NCBI GenBank assembly: GCA_035295125.1
Contig: DATGJP010000079.1
Span: 1 to 64,000, forward strand
DNA from: JAICMB01 sp035295125
Lineage (GTDB): Bacteria; Acidobacteriota; Terriglobia; Bryobacterales; Bryobacteraceae
Direction of reading: 5' to 3'
Length of the DNA stretch: 64,000 nt
Part shown: positions 1 through 6,610 of the stretch, in pieces
Layout of the letters: each line of letters begins with the position of its first letter
Numbering within the stretch: position 1 is the stretch's first letter
Position numbers and translations under genes: made by a program
The notes under the pieces: generated by a model
The model's database searches: none
What the model saw: the letters and a program-made list of their open reading frames with translations, nothing else
What the model was told of the DNA's origin: nothing

Positions 1-1597
1 GGCAGTAACCCGGCGGGAACGGCTCGCCACTCTCAGCCGTGGGTGGGGCGAGACGCAACCAGCGATACAACTCCTCCTTGATCATGCCCGTGTTCACAGG
101 CCATACGCGTACGCCCCAATGGATGCGCTCTCCTCGCGGGCCGACGTCAATCGGGGAAGGCTGGCTGATCGGCGCAGCCGCACGCGAGTCCCCCTTAATT
201 ACGATGGCCGTCTCTCCACCAAGTTGCCGGACCCAGGCGTATACCTCCTGCGTCGCGTACCCGGAATCGATCGCAAGCCTCAGGATAGGCATCGTAACTC
301 CGTGTTCCGAGGCGAAGTGTGTTCCAACGAGCGCCGTCAACTTCGCCCAAACGGGGGCCTCGGAAGTCCTGCCTTGGAGCACCTGGTAGTCGACGGACCA
401 CGATTCCTTCCCGCGGCCCCAGGCAACAATCTCAACCTCAATACGATCCTTCTGGATGTCGACGCCGGCGGTGAGGAACAGCCCTCCAGCCGGAACCGTT
501 CCGAAGCGATAGTCTTCGCGACGGTCATAAAGCCGGCGCCACTCTGGCGCGTCACCTTGCTGAGCCCAGGTCTCACCAAATACAGTGTTGACGCACACCT
601 GCAGCAACGCGGGGTTCTTCTGCGCGTCTGTGAACATCTTCGCTGCGTCCGCCCAACTGAACCAGCCCACCGGGCTGTAGAGGCTGGACAGATGAAAACC
701 GGCCGCCTTGCCGAACCCCGGCGCGGCGGCGCGCCATTCGCCCCGCGGAAGCATCCAATGCTTCTGGTGGTTCTGAATCTCCGACAAGCAATGCTCGCAG
801 ATGTACACGGCCTGGCTTGGGTCGCTTTCGGGCCAACGCAACTGGGCGAACTTCAAGGTCTGATGGAGGGTGCAGGATGGGCACGGCACCCAATAGTATC
901 GCTGGTCGCTGTCCTCGAAAGCCGCCTCGATGCGGCTCGATCCGGTAATCTTCGGAGTGGACACCATGAAGATCTTCCGGCGCGCGAAGGTACGCGTCCG
1001 CGCCAGAGCGAGTTTGATCGGATCGCCCTCGCCGTCGACGTCTCCCGGATAAGCGTCGATCTCATCGAGGAAGAGATAGCGCGTGGCCATCGAACGTAAC
1101 CCGACCGCGCTATTTGCCCCGGTCATGACGAGCATGCCGCCGGGAAATTCCTTGGACAGCATGGTGTTCCCGCTGTCGCGAGACCGTGGATCGCTTACGA
1201 GTTCCCGAAGCACTGCGCTCTCCTCAATCAGCGGATCGATTCGCTGTCGCGAGTTGCGCTTCGCCATCTCGACAGTGGGCTGGACGGCCAGCATCGGCCC
1301 GGGCGCCTGGTGGATCACGTAGCCGATCCAGTTATTGCCGCACTCCGTGCCTCCCAACTGTGCACCTTTCATCAGCACGACGGTCTGGACCGGCGAGGAA
1401 GGGGAAAGGCAATCCATGATCTCGCGCAGGTACGGCGTGCGGTCCGTGCGCCATGGGCCGGGTTCCGCTGACGCTCGTTGGGACAGCGTACGGTATTTGT
1501 CGGCCCACACCGAAATGGTCAGCAATGGGTCGGGCCGCGCTCCGGCCGCCGCCGCGGCCGCGTAGACCTCCTCAGCCGTTGGCATCGGCAAACTCAT
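1..1597 (-). CDS. Phage terminase large subunit, GpA-like (3' end off window)
   Basis: This is the ATP-dependent DNA packaging motor and nuclease of a tailed phage or phage satellite. Translating the minus strand from the ATG at 1597 gives 532 uninterrupted residues that run off the left edge. Visible are a Walker A-like segment (MKGAQLGGTE, about residues 76-85), a Walker B motif (YLFLDEID, about 174-181), two Cys pairs typical of the GpA family (CPSC 239-242 and CEHC 267-270), and the start of the nuclease domain with GVDIQKD near 378-384. The start lies inside the 3' end of the small-subunit gene, a 26-bp overlap typical of terS-terL coupling; an in-frame ATG at 1585 is an alternative. The family call rests on motifs and on the neighbouring small subunit. 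The C-terminus cannot be judged. Confidence 0.9.
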   Translation of the reverse strand, partial: MSLPMPTAEEVYAAAAAAGARPDPLLTISVWADKYRTLSQRASAEPGPWRTDRTPYLREIMDCLSPSSPVQTVVLMKGAQLGGTECGNNWIGYVIHQAPGPMLAVQPTVEMAKRNSRQRIDPLIEESAVLRELVSDPRSRDSGNTMLSKEFPGGMLVMTGANSAVGLRSMATRYLFLDEIDAYPGDVDGEGDPIKLALARTRTFARRKIFMVSTPKITGSSRIEAAFEDSDQRYYWVPCPSCTLHQTLKFAQLRWPESDPSQAVYICEHCLSEIQNHQKHWMLPRGEWRAAAPGFGKAAGFHLSSLYSPVGWFSWADAAKMFTDAQKNPALLQVCVNTVFGETWAQQGDAPEWRRLYDRREDYRFGTVPAGGLFLTAGVDIQKDRIEVEIVAWGRGKESWSVDYQVLQGRTSEAPVWAKLTALVGTHFASEHGVTMPILRLAIDSGYATQEVYAWVRQLGGETAIVIKGDSRAAAPISQPSPIDVGPRGERIHWGVRVWPVNTGMIKEELYRWLRLAPPTAESGEPFPPGYC

Positions 1598-2063
1598 CAA
1601 GCGCTCGTCGCACCTCGGCGGCGAGGAGATCATAGCACCTGCCCGCGTCCGGTTCGGCCGCCATCACCGCCGCCAGCCGATCCGGAATGTTCAGCATGCG
1701 ATCCCGGAACTGCCGGAACTTGTTGAACGCAGCGATCCGCACTTCGTCTTGCGAAACCAGCTTCCGGACGCGCTCCTCATAATCAATCTTGGCGAGCCGA
1801 GCATGATAGTGTTCCCGCACGGCGCGGGCTTTGGTGTACTGGCTCGCGCCGGAGAATGATCCCTCTTCCTCCTCCAAGTCCGTCCGGCGCGTTACAGCGG
1901 GCGCATACGTCATCGTGTTCCGCTCCCACTCCTCGTCCGCCACGGTGGATTCGATCCTTCCGTCCGGCAACGTTGGGATACGCCTGGTTTTGATGGCTTT
2001 TTGAACCGCCGCTAATGCCACGCCGCGATGCTTAGCATACTGGCGGAGGCTCATCGCCGCCAT
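1572..2063 (-). CDS. Phage terminase small subunit (Nu1-like)
   Basis: Probable DNA-recognition subunit of the terminase, 163 residues. The N-terminus (SLRQYAKHRGVALAAVQKAI) looks like a winged-helix/excisionase-type DNA-binding segment as in Nu1/gpNu1 proteins. The rest is charged and helical, with a YEERVRKLVSQDEVR segment typical of phage packaging small subunits. The ATG at 2063 is preferred over an upstream in-frame TTG at 2090 because a GGGAG lies 8 nt ahead of it. The 3' end overlaps the terminase large subunit start. Function is inferred from the N-terminal helix-turn-helix character and position; sequence conservation in this family is low. Confidence 0.75.
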   Translation of the reverse strand: MAAMSLRQYAKHRGVALAAVQKAIKTRRIPTLPDGRIESTVADEEWERNTMTYAPAVTRRTDLEEEEGSFSGASQYTKARAVREHYHARLAKIDYEERVRKLVSQDEVRIAAFNKFRQFRDRMLNIPDRLAAVMAAEPDAGRCYDLLAAEVRRALDEFADANG

Positions 2064-2180
2064 GTGCCCGACTCCCGGTAGGTCCAGCAACGACCGTCAG
2101 TTTTAACTTGCTTTCCCTGGGCACCGGAGTGATGACTTGTCATGCGCGGAAGAGCGCAGAAGGGATAAGCAAAGACGAAC

Positions 2181-2615
2181 ATGACAAACACACAAGTCGA
2201 TACCACGGACACGACCGCCGCCGTTGGGGAACAGGGCGCCACAGTTGCGCCGGAGAAGACCACCTCGAAGAAGGGTGCCAGCCAGAAGAAGGGCGCGCCC
2301 AAGGCCAAGAAGACCGCCAAGGGCGGCAATGCCACGGCGGCCAAGTCGGGCAAGGCCACCAAACAAGGTAAGGCCACCAAGAAAGCCGCCAAGGCCAAGA
2401 AAAGCGTCCAACCCCGCCCCGAGAGCAAGGGTGCGAAGGTCCTGGAGATGCTGAAGCGCACCAACGGCGCAAGCCTTGCGGAGATTATGAAGACCACTGG
2501 CTGGCAGGCGCACACGGTCCGGGGTTTCATCTCCATCGCCGCCAAGAAGCACAACGTCGACATCGATTCCTCGAAGAGCGAGTCCGGTGAACGCACATAC
2601 CGCATCGCCAAGTAG
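2181..2615 (+). CDS. DUF3489 protein with Lys/Ala-rich histone H1-like N-terminal tail
   Basis: This 144-residue protein has two parts. Residues about 25-75 are a lysine/alanine-rich, low-complexity tail (repeated KKGA, AKK, GKATK) resembling histone H1-like DNA-binding tails. Residues about 80-143 match the DUF3489 pattern: a winged-helix-like segment beginning SKGAKVLEMLKRTNGASL and including TGWQAHTVRGFIS. DUF3489 proteins occur in phages and proteobacterial genomes and have no established function; the fold suggests DNA binding. It is the only rightward gene in this phage segment, lying between the terminase and methyltransferase blocks, so it needs its own promoter. A 186-codon ORF on the opposite strand here is a by-product of the GC-rich repeats. 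Confidence 0.75.
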   Translation: MTNTQVDTTDTTAAVGEQGATVAPEKTTSKKGASQKKGAPKAKKTAKGGNATAAKSGKATKQGKATKKAAKAKKSVQPRPESKGAKVLEMLKRTNGASLAEIMKTTGWQAHTVRGFISIAAKKHNVDIDSSKSESGERTYRIAK

Positions 2616-2632
2616 AAACTCCCCCACTTGTT

Positions 2633-2842
2633 TCACTCCATCGCCGCCGGGTTTAAAGGATCCGGCGGCGGTTCTGCTTCCACCCCCTCAAGAATCCCCC
2701 ACTCCGCGTACCAATCGGCCAATCCCAAACAGAGATCCTCGATATCCGGGTGCCCGGCCAACAGCAGTGCTTCTATGGCTGCGATCTCGGCACGGCATCG
2801 TTCCGTCTCACGGTTTCGGAGATCGTTCGCTGCAGATTTCAT
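2633..2842 (-). CDS. Small phage protein of unknown function, coupled to methyltransferase
   Basis: A 69-residue protein with start ATG at 2842 inside the last 35 bases of the upstream methyltransferase gene, in another frame. The sequence (for example EIAAIEALLLAGHPDIEDL and GLADWYAEWGILEG) is helical and acidic with a proline-rich end (PPPDPLNP). I do not recognise a named family. The overlap with the methyltransferase and the natural amino-acid composition suggest a real accessory gene at the end of that operon. Earlier in-frame starts at 2854 and 2917 exist but would deepen the overlap. Confidence 0.55.
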   Translation of the reverse strand: MKSAANDLRNRETERCRAEIAAIEALLLAGHPDIEDLCLGLADWYAEWGILEGVEAEPPPDPLNPAAME

Positions 2843-4073
2843 GGAACGTCCGGCCATCGTTTTCCAGCACCGCTTGCTTGTTGGTGAACTGCTCCCAGCG
2901 GCTAACTGCGACGTCACAGTACCTCGCTTCCAACTCGATCAGTCGCGCCAGCCGCCCCGATTTCTCACATGCGATCAGCGTAGTACCGGACCCGCCGAAG
3001 ACGTCCAAAATCGTGTCGCGCGTTTTACTGCTGTTGCGCAGCGCCCGTTCGACGAGTTCGACCGGTTTCATTGTCGGGTGTTCCAAGTTTGCCGTTGGCC
3101 GCTTGATGAACCATATGTCTCCTTGATCGCGTGCACCGCACCAGAAGTGATCCGTGCCGTCCCGCCATCCGTACAGTATGGGTTCGTACTGGCGTTGGTA
3201 ATCTGAGCGGCCCAATGTGAAGTGATGTTTCGCCCAGATTACGAACGTAGACCAGTGACCGCCCGCGTCTGTGAACGCACGGTACAGCGTATGCAACTCC
3301 GATGACGACATGCAGATGTAGATCGCGCCTTTAGTGACCTGCAACACGTTCGCACAGGCATCGCGCAGGAACTCATAAAACTTACCCCCTAGAGTGTCAT
3401 TGTTGATCTTGAGTTTCTTGGCCGTCTTGCCCTCGTAGTCCACGTTGTAAGGTGGATCCATGAAGACCATGTCGGCCAAGCCCCCGGCGAGAACGATGCC
3501 GACCGACTCCGTGCTGGTGGCGTCACCACACAGCAGTCGGTGATCGCCCAGTAACCAGACATCCCCAGGCATTGTGATCGCGATTTCCGGTTCTTCGGGA
3601 ACGGCATCCTCGTCGGTGAGTCCTGCGTGAGTCTCTTCCGGATCGCGCAGAATCTCCGCCAATTCCTCATCCGAGAAGCCGACCAGATCGAGATCGTAAC
3701 CTTCTTCCGCAAGCGTGTCCAACTCGACCCGCAGCATCTCCTCATCCCAGCCGGCGTTAAGCGCGAGCTTGTTGTCGGCCAGAACAAGGGCTCGGCGCTG
3801 TGTCTCGCTCAAGTGATCCAGCACGATCACAGGGACCTGACTCATCCGGAGCTTTCGCGCCGCGGCAAGTCGCGCATGGCCCGCGATCACAACACCTGCG
3901 CCGCTGACCAGGATGGGGTTCGTGAACCCGAACTCAACCATGCTCGCCGCCACTTGCGCGACCTGCTCGTCGGAGTGCGTGCGCGCGTTTCTGGCATAAG
4001 GAGTCAGTCGATCAATCGGCCACACCTCGAACTGTGTGGATAAACGGATATCCGCATGCGCCGCTGTGTTCAT
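2808..4073 (-). CDS. ParB/Spo0J-like domain fused to DNA methyltransferase (DPPY type)
   Basis: A 421-residue fusion common in phages. Residues about 15-110 form a ParB/sulfiredoxin-like nuclease-fold domain (VWPIDRLTPYARNARTH, then IAGHARLAAARKL near 63-75). Residues about 165-400 are a class-beta amino-methyltransferase with catalytic motif DPPY (206-209) before the SAM-binding motif VFGGSGTT (about 358-365). DPPY is the form expected for adenine-N6 (sometimes cytosine-N4) modification. It overlaps the next upstream methyltransferase by 4 bp (ATGA), so the two are translationally coupled. No cognate restriction endonuclease is seen nearby, so self-protection or hypermodification of phage DNA is more likely than a full restriction system. 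Target site unknown. Confidence 0.88.
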   Translation of the reverse strand: MNTAAHADIRLSTQFEVWPIDRLTPYARNARTHSDEQVAQVAASMVEFGFTNPILVSGAGVVIAGHARLAAARKLRMSQVPVIVLDHLSETQRRALVLADNKLALNAGWDEEMLRVELDTLAEEGYDLDLVGFSDEELAEILRDPEETHAGLTDEDAVPEEPEIAITMPGDVWLLGDHRLLCGDATSTESVGIVLAGGLADMVFMDPPYNVDYEGKTAKKLKINNDTLGGKFYEFLRDACANVLQVTKGAIYICMSSSELHTLYRAFTDAGGHWSTFVIWAKHHFTLGRSDYQRQYEPILYGWRDGTDHFWCGARDQGDIWFIKRPTANLEHPTMKPVELVERALRNSSKTRDTILDVFGGSGTTLIACEKSGRLARLIELEARYCDVAVSRWEQFTNKQAVLENDGRTFHEICSERSPKP

Positions 4074-5614
4074 CGGCCGGCCCGCCTACTGCCGTAATAC
4101 GGAGCGCCATTCGGCTTGTGCTTGATCGCCCGGGAGTCAAGCGCGCGCGGATTCAACCCCTCTTCGGCTCGAACGCAACGCTGCCGCGCTACCTCTTCGA
4201 ACGACTGACCCGTGCCAGCCAGTACCGGCGCCTCACATTCGAGGTTCAACATGCGGCGGATGATGACGTCGCAGTATGCCGGTGAAATCTCACAGCCATA
4301 GCCGGCGCGATTCAGAAGGTGCGCTGCGGCCATTGTCGTTCCACTTCCCAGGAACGGATCGCAGACTACATCTCCCTCGTCCGTGAACGCCTTTACGAGG
4401 AAGTCCACAAGTCTGCGGGGGAACGGAGCGGAATGGGAGCCTTGCGTGCTCTCCGTCGCGGCCTCGATCACATTGCTCGGGCGCGCCAGACCACGGAATC
4501 GACCGTCATCATCCGTGGTACTGTTTTCAGCAGCCTTTCCACGCGCTCCTGTGCCCAGCAATCCGCTTCCAGTCGTGGATTCCGGATTATTGGGGGAGTA
4601 GCCGAAACAGTCCGAGGAGACATGACCGACGGCCAATGGCCGGAACTTGATGCTTGGCTGGCGGGAGAAGTGGAAGATAGGTTCCCAGGCGTTCTTGAAC
4701 CGATTGTTCCAACCGCCTGGTACGCCGTTGTCTGTCTTGCGCCAGCACAACTCATCGATGAATCGCCATCCCCATTGCCGCCGATGCGCGATGACGAGAT
4801 CCTTCACATAGAGGCTTCGCTCACCATCCTCAGCATGCTCTTTGATGTTCAGAAAATAGGAACCATCCGGTGAGAGCATCGTTTCGATATTGATCGCGAC
4901 CGCGTGGTACCAGTCGACATACTCTTCGGGTCGTACGGGCTTGAAGCCGCTCGACGCATCATATTCGCGTTGCGTTGCGTACGGAGGCGACGTGACCACG
5001 AAGTTTGCCTGTTTCCCATTCAGGAGCGTCTCGATGACCCTCGCATCACGGCAATCCCCACAGATCAAACGATGTTTACCGAGCAACCACAGGTCGCCTG
5101 ATCGCGTAACCGGCTGCGTCGTCGCATCCGGGATCGGCTCCTCGGGGAAAGTATCGCCTTTGTCGTCACTCAGATCGGCGAGCAAGCCTTCCAACTCGAC
5201 GTCGGAGAATCCAATTAACGCAAGATCCTGCCCATCGCGTTCGAGTTCCGCCAGTTCTGCGGCCAGGATCTTCTCATCCCAGCCTGCATTCTCGGCGAGG
5301 CGATTGTCCGTGATGATGTACGCGCGTCGCTGTGTCTCGCTGAGATGATCGAGTACGACCACGGGAACTTCCGCTAGTCCAAGCTTGCGAGCTGCCAGAA
5401 GACGGCCATGCCCGGCAACGACACCGTCGTTTGTGTCGACCAAAATGGGCGCGTTGAAACCAAACTCGAGAATCGATGCAGCGATTTGCGCGACCTGTTC
5501 CGCGGAATGCGTGCGAGCGTTTCTGACGTACGGCACCAATCGATCAACGGGCCACACTTCGATTCGTCGCGCCAACGCCGGTGTGATTGCCGATGTTTGG
5601 CTGGCGATGTTCAT
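4070..5614 (-). CDS. ParB/Spo0J-like domain fused to DNA methyltransferase (SPPY type)
   Basis: A 514-residue paralogue of the neighbouring gene. The ParB-like part (about 15-115, with GHGRLLAARKL) is clearly similar to that of the neighbour. The methyltransferase part carries TSPPY (SPPY 209-212) and FLGSGTT (about 421-427). SPPY is the form typical of cytosine-N4 methyltransferases, so the pair probably modifies two different bases or sites. It is longer than its neighbour mainly in the region between the two motifs (GGWNNRFKNAWEPIFHF and onward). The ATG at 5614 is chosen because a GAGAAG lies just upstream and the ParB similarity begins right after; an ORF extension to 5710 looks like non-coding leader. 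Confidence 0.88.
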   Translation of the reverse strand: MNIASQTSAITPALARRIEVWPVDRLVPYVRNARTHSAEQVAQIAASILEFGFNAPILVDTNDGVVAGHGRLLAARKLGLAEVPVVVLDHLSETQRRAYIITDNRLAENAGWDEKILAAELAELERDGQDLALIGFSDVELEGLLADLSDDKGDTFPEEPIPDATTQPVTRSGDLWLLGKHRLICGDCRDARVIETLLNGKQANFVVTSPPYATQREYDASSGFKPVRPEEYVDWYHAVAINIETMLSPDGSYFLNIKEHAEDGERSLYVKDLVIAHRRQWGWRFIDELCWRKTDNGVPGGWNNRFKNAWEPIFHFSRQPSIKFRPLAVGHVSSDCFGYSPNNPESTTGSGLLGTGARGKAAENSTTDDDGRFRGLARPSNVIEAATESTQGSHSAPFPRRLVDFLVKAFTDEGDVVCDPFLGSGTTMAAAHLLNRAGYGCEISPAYCDVIIRRMLNLECEAPVLAGTGQSFEEVARQRCVRAEEGLNPRALDSRAIKHKPNGAPYYGSRRAGR

Positions 5615-5801
5615 CAACTTCTCGATGTGATTATGTTGGCGACCACCGACCACCTCTTTCTTCGATAGACGGTAGCGGGATTGGGCGCACGCGGAACCCG
5701 CCCGCCCCAATCGCCCGACAGTACCTTTTGATTCAACAGGTTACGAACATTTTCGCCGATTATGCTCCGCCTTCTTTTGAGAAGCACAGCCGAAAGTAAG
5801 T

Positions 5802-6047
5802 TCACGTCGACTCCCGAGCTCGTTGGCGGGAATCTTTAGGAGGGTGCGCTCTGAGCTGGATACCACACGGCTTGGCTGCATCGAGAGTTCGTTTGCTCAG
5901 CGAAGCGCCATCAAGTGCGTAGAACGGAATCTTATCGCCGTGTTTCAAGAAGATGCTCCCGACTCGTCCCTCGAAAGGATAGGGATTAACGAGCGTCCCG
6001 TCGTCGCTCGGTGATTCAATTGTGCTTTGTTCACGACTGCATAGCAA
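5802..6047 (-). CDS. Hypothetical small protein in phage operon
   Basis: A possible 81-residue protein starting at a TTG (6047), 12 bp after the stop of the MerR-like gene and ahead of the methyltransferase pair on the same strand. The middle (NPYPFEGRVGSIFLKHGD, then YALDGASLSKRT) looks protein-like, but no family is recognised and no Shine-Dalgarno is obvious. Position in a leftward run of genes is the main support. Confidence 0.3.
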   Translation of the reverse strand: MLCSREQSTIESPSDDGTLVNPYPFEGRVGSIFLKHGDKIPFYALDGASLSKRTLDAAKPCGIQLRAHPPKDSRQRAREST

Positions 6048-6058
6048 GATGCGAACTA

Positions 6059-6475
6059 CTACTCTGCAAGTCCCTTGCGCTCAAGACGTTCAAGGCAGTC
6101 CGCTAGATTTATACACACAATTGGCCGAAAAAAGTTTGAAACAAGTTCTAAAGTTTTGTTTGGAGAATCTGCGAACTGGACTTGACGGCCATCGGTAAGC
6201 ACGAACGCACACGCCTGCCGTCTGGAAACCACTTCATGATCGTCGAGCAATTGATGGAGTGCAATCGAGATCCCCCGAAGCCGTTGCAGTGATAGACCGC
6301 GTCGTCGGAATTCGGCCACCACGACTACGAACAGGGCTTGCGATGGGGTGTACAGCCGCACGCGGCCCGAACGCGATGCAATGGCAACCCGGTTCTCCTC
6401 CCAGACTTGGAGTTGACGATGGGTAACCTCTGCGAATCTGGCTACTTCTGAGGTTCTGTATCGAACTTCGTTCAT
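6059..6475 (-). CDS. MerR-family-like DNA-binding regulator
   Basis: A 138-residue protein with an N-terminal MerR-type helix-turn-helix: YRTSEVARFAEVTHRQLQVWEE (about residues 5-26) followed by a wing and YTPSQALFVVVVAEFRRRGLSLQRLR. The C-terminal half lacks the Cys metal-binding pattern of metal-sensing MerR proteins, so it is more likely a phage or island regulator acting like an AlpA/MerR switch. The ATG at 6475 has a strong GAAGGGA ahead; the longer ORF start at 6592 would read through the TGTGAC repeat cluster, which is better seen as regulatory DNA. Confidence 0.7.
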   Translation of the reverse strand: MNEVRYRTSEVARFAEVTHRQLQVWEENRVAIASRSGRVRLYTPSQALFVVVVAEFRRRGLSLQRLRGISIALHQLLDDHEVVSRRQACAFVLTDGRQVQFADSPNKTLELVSNFFRPIVCINLADCLERLERKGLAE

Positions 6476-6492
6476 ACTCGATCCCTTCGTTG

Positions 6493-6604
6493 GTGTGACG
6501 GTGTGACAGCGTGTGACAAGAAAACCGCTAAGAAATGCTTCACGAGGGCGCTCATCAAAAAACTTCCAGGATTCGCTGTCACACCGTGTCACACCGTCAC
6601 ACGG
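6493..6604. repeat. Inverted cluster of TGTGAC repeats (iteron- or operator-like)
   Basis: Between the primase stop and the MerR-like gene start lie two arms. The left arm (6493-6517) has three TGTGAC units at about 8-9-bp spacing; the right arm (6577-6603) has three units in the opposite orientation (GTCACA). Over about 25 bp the two arms are reverse complements with few mismatches, separated by about 60 bp. Such spacing fits binding sites of a repressor, or iterons for replication initiation in an element that encodes its own primase. Confidence 0.65.
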
Positions 6605-6610
6605 GGCGAG

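Noticed and set aside
119..1099. Long rightward ORF of 326 codons at the left edge
   Set aside because: It is antisense to the terminase large subunit, whose motifs are clear; Arg/Pro/Ala-rich shadow translation.
2051..2611. Leftward ORFs of 177-186 codons opposite DUF3489
   Set aside because: Low-complexity Leu/Ala/Phe-rich mirrors of the Lys/Ala tail; no protein-family pattern.
2808..5614. ParB domains as chromosome or plasmid partition proteins
   Set aside because: They are fused to methyltransferases, no ParA gene is present, and the context is phage packaging.
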